From: Ancistrus triradiatus
Taxonomy: Eukaryota; Chordata; Actinopteri; Siluriformes; Loricariidae
DNA: 64,000 bases
NCBI GenBank assembly: GCA_025084515.1
Contig: JAJAGP010001692.1
Location: 62,001 to 126,000, forward strand
Reading direction: 5' to 3'
In this document: piece after piece, positions 63,450-64,000 of the stretch
How positions within the stretch are numbered: position 1 is the stretch's first letter
How the letters are laid out: each line of letters opens with the position of its first letter
The notes under the pieces: generated by a model
What the model was told of the DNA's origin: nothing
The model's input: only the letters and a program-made list of their open reading frames with translations
The model's database searches: none
Program-made: the position numbers and the translations under genes

Positions 63450-64000
63450 CACACACAGGTGTAATGGCGAGGTGATTTACTTTCTGTGCTGTTGGATCTG
63501 GATCTGTTTGACTTAAAGCTGAGCGAATACTATTTCAGGCCTTTTCGGTGTGGTGGTTATTTGAGCTGCTTCTGTAAAGCTTTGCATTTGTGTACTGTAT
63601 TAAACAGATGTTTAGCATGTGGGCTTGTTGCACGAAGGGGCTTCACAAACACCTGGCGCTTTTAAATCCGCTAAATCCCTTATCTATGGGAAGCCACAGT
63701 GCGAACCTCTCATCTACAGGGCTGCGTTAGGTCGAGTCAATAACGCCGTGCCACTTGATGCTTCCTGTGGCATGACTTTGCTCGATGCAGGAAGCTGTAG
63801 GCTGCTGATGGGTTAGATCAGATGACTCACTCTCACCCGCTGACCTTTTAATCATGTAGCTAATTTCGATGGATGGTGGCGAGCTAGCTGTTGTGGTTAT
63901 GGTGTTTCATTTGTGCTGATGATTCTGGGTTTCCCTCTGTCCTCATTTACACCCGTCTCCTTCACCGCCGCGTGCTTTAATGCTTGCAGCCAAAATCTTA
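63450..64000. other. Unassigned
   Basis: A 65-codon plus frame (63619-63816) has no recognised motif. No repeat is seen. Confidence 0.35.

Overview
The window looks like a gene-poor, repeat-rich stretch of a bony-fish (teleost) nuclear genome. The grounds are several fish-type Tc1 transposon families, two tRNA-derived SINE families with fish-type tails, an RTE-like LINE, Rex1/L2-type LINE scraps, a PIF/Harbinger remnant, hAT-type short elements, and many microsatellites and minisatellites. I see no operon-like gene packing and no intact multi-exon gene. An otophysan such as a catfish is a guess from the repeat mix. The sequence does not prove it.

Layout. 0-10 kb: an ATT-rich degenerate tandem array (1.5-2.8 kb), Tc1 pieces, a LINE reverse transcriptase scrap, and an element with a GGTACC-type end broken into inverted pieces. 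10-19.5 kb: a TATA/GATACAG minisatellite, a 273-bp tandem repeat split by a SINE, a chimeric Tc1 element, two short hAT-type elements with 8-bp target duplications, and a Tc1 end split by a SINE. 20-23.3 kb: an antisense RTE-like LINE whose interior is replaced by about 0.9 kb of foreign pyrimidine-rich DNA. 23.5-30.6 kb: Tc1-type short elements, a long T-rich tract, a candidate 3' terminal exon on the minus strand (27.8-28.3 kb) and a large antisense Tc1 copy. 32-36.3 kb: dispersed repeats and a very AT-rich stretch. 37.8-40.0 kb: a 2.25-kb minisatellite of degenerate units of about 65 bp. 40.9-42.2 kb: an end-to-end but internally deleted Tc1 element. 45.3-52.8 kb: minisatellite arrays of a 32-bp unit in opposite orientations around two more Tc1 copies. 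53.8-60.3 kb: a low-repeat segment, Tc1 and LINE scraps, a Harbinger transposase fragment and a Tc1 element split by a SINE. 60.4-64 kb: CpG-rich sequence, a hAT-like fragment, a SINE and a long-TIR short element.

Between the repeats lie islands (about 15.5-16.0, 37.2-37.7, 40.3-40.7, 46.4-46.7, 53.8-54.4 and 60.4-60.6 kb) that are CpG-retaining or homeodomain-core-rich and show no repeat signature. They are candidate conserved non-coding elements, and the window could be an intron or gene desert next to a developmental gene. That is inference only. Every transposase or reverse transcriptase reading frame seen here is broken, so the window holds no autonomous mobile element. Family letters A-H are local labels used to link copies within this window.
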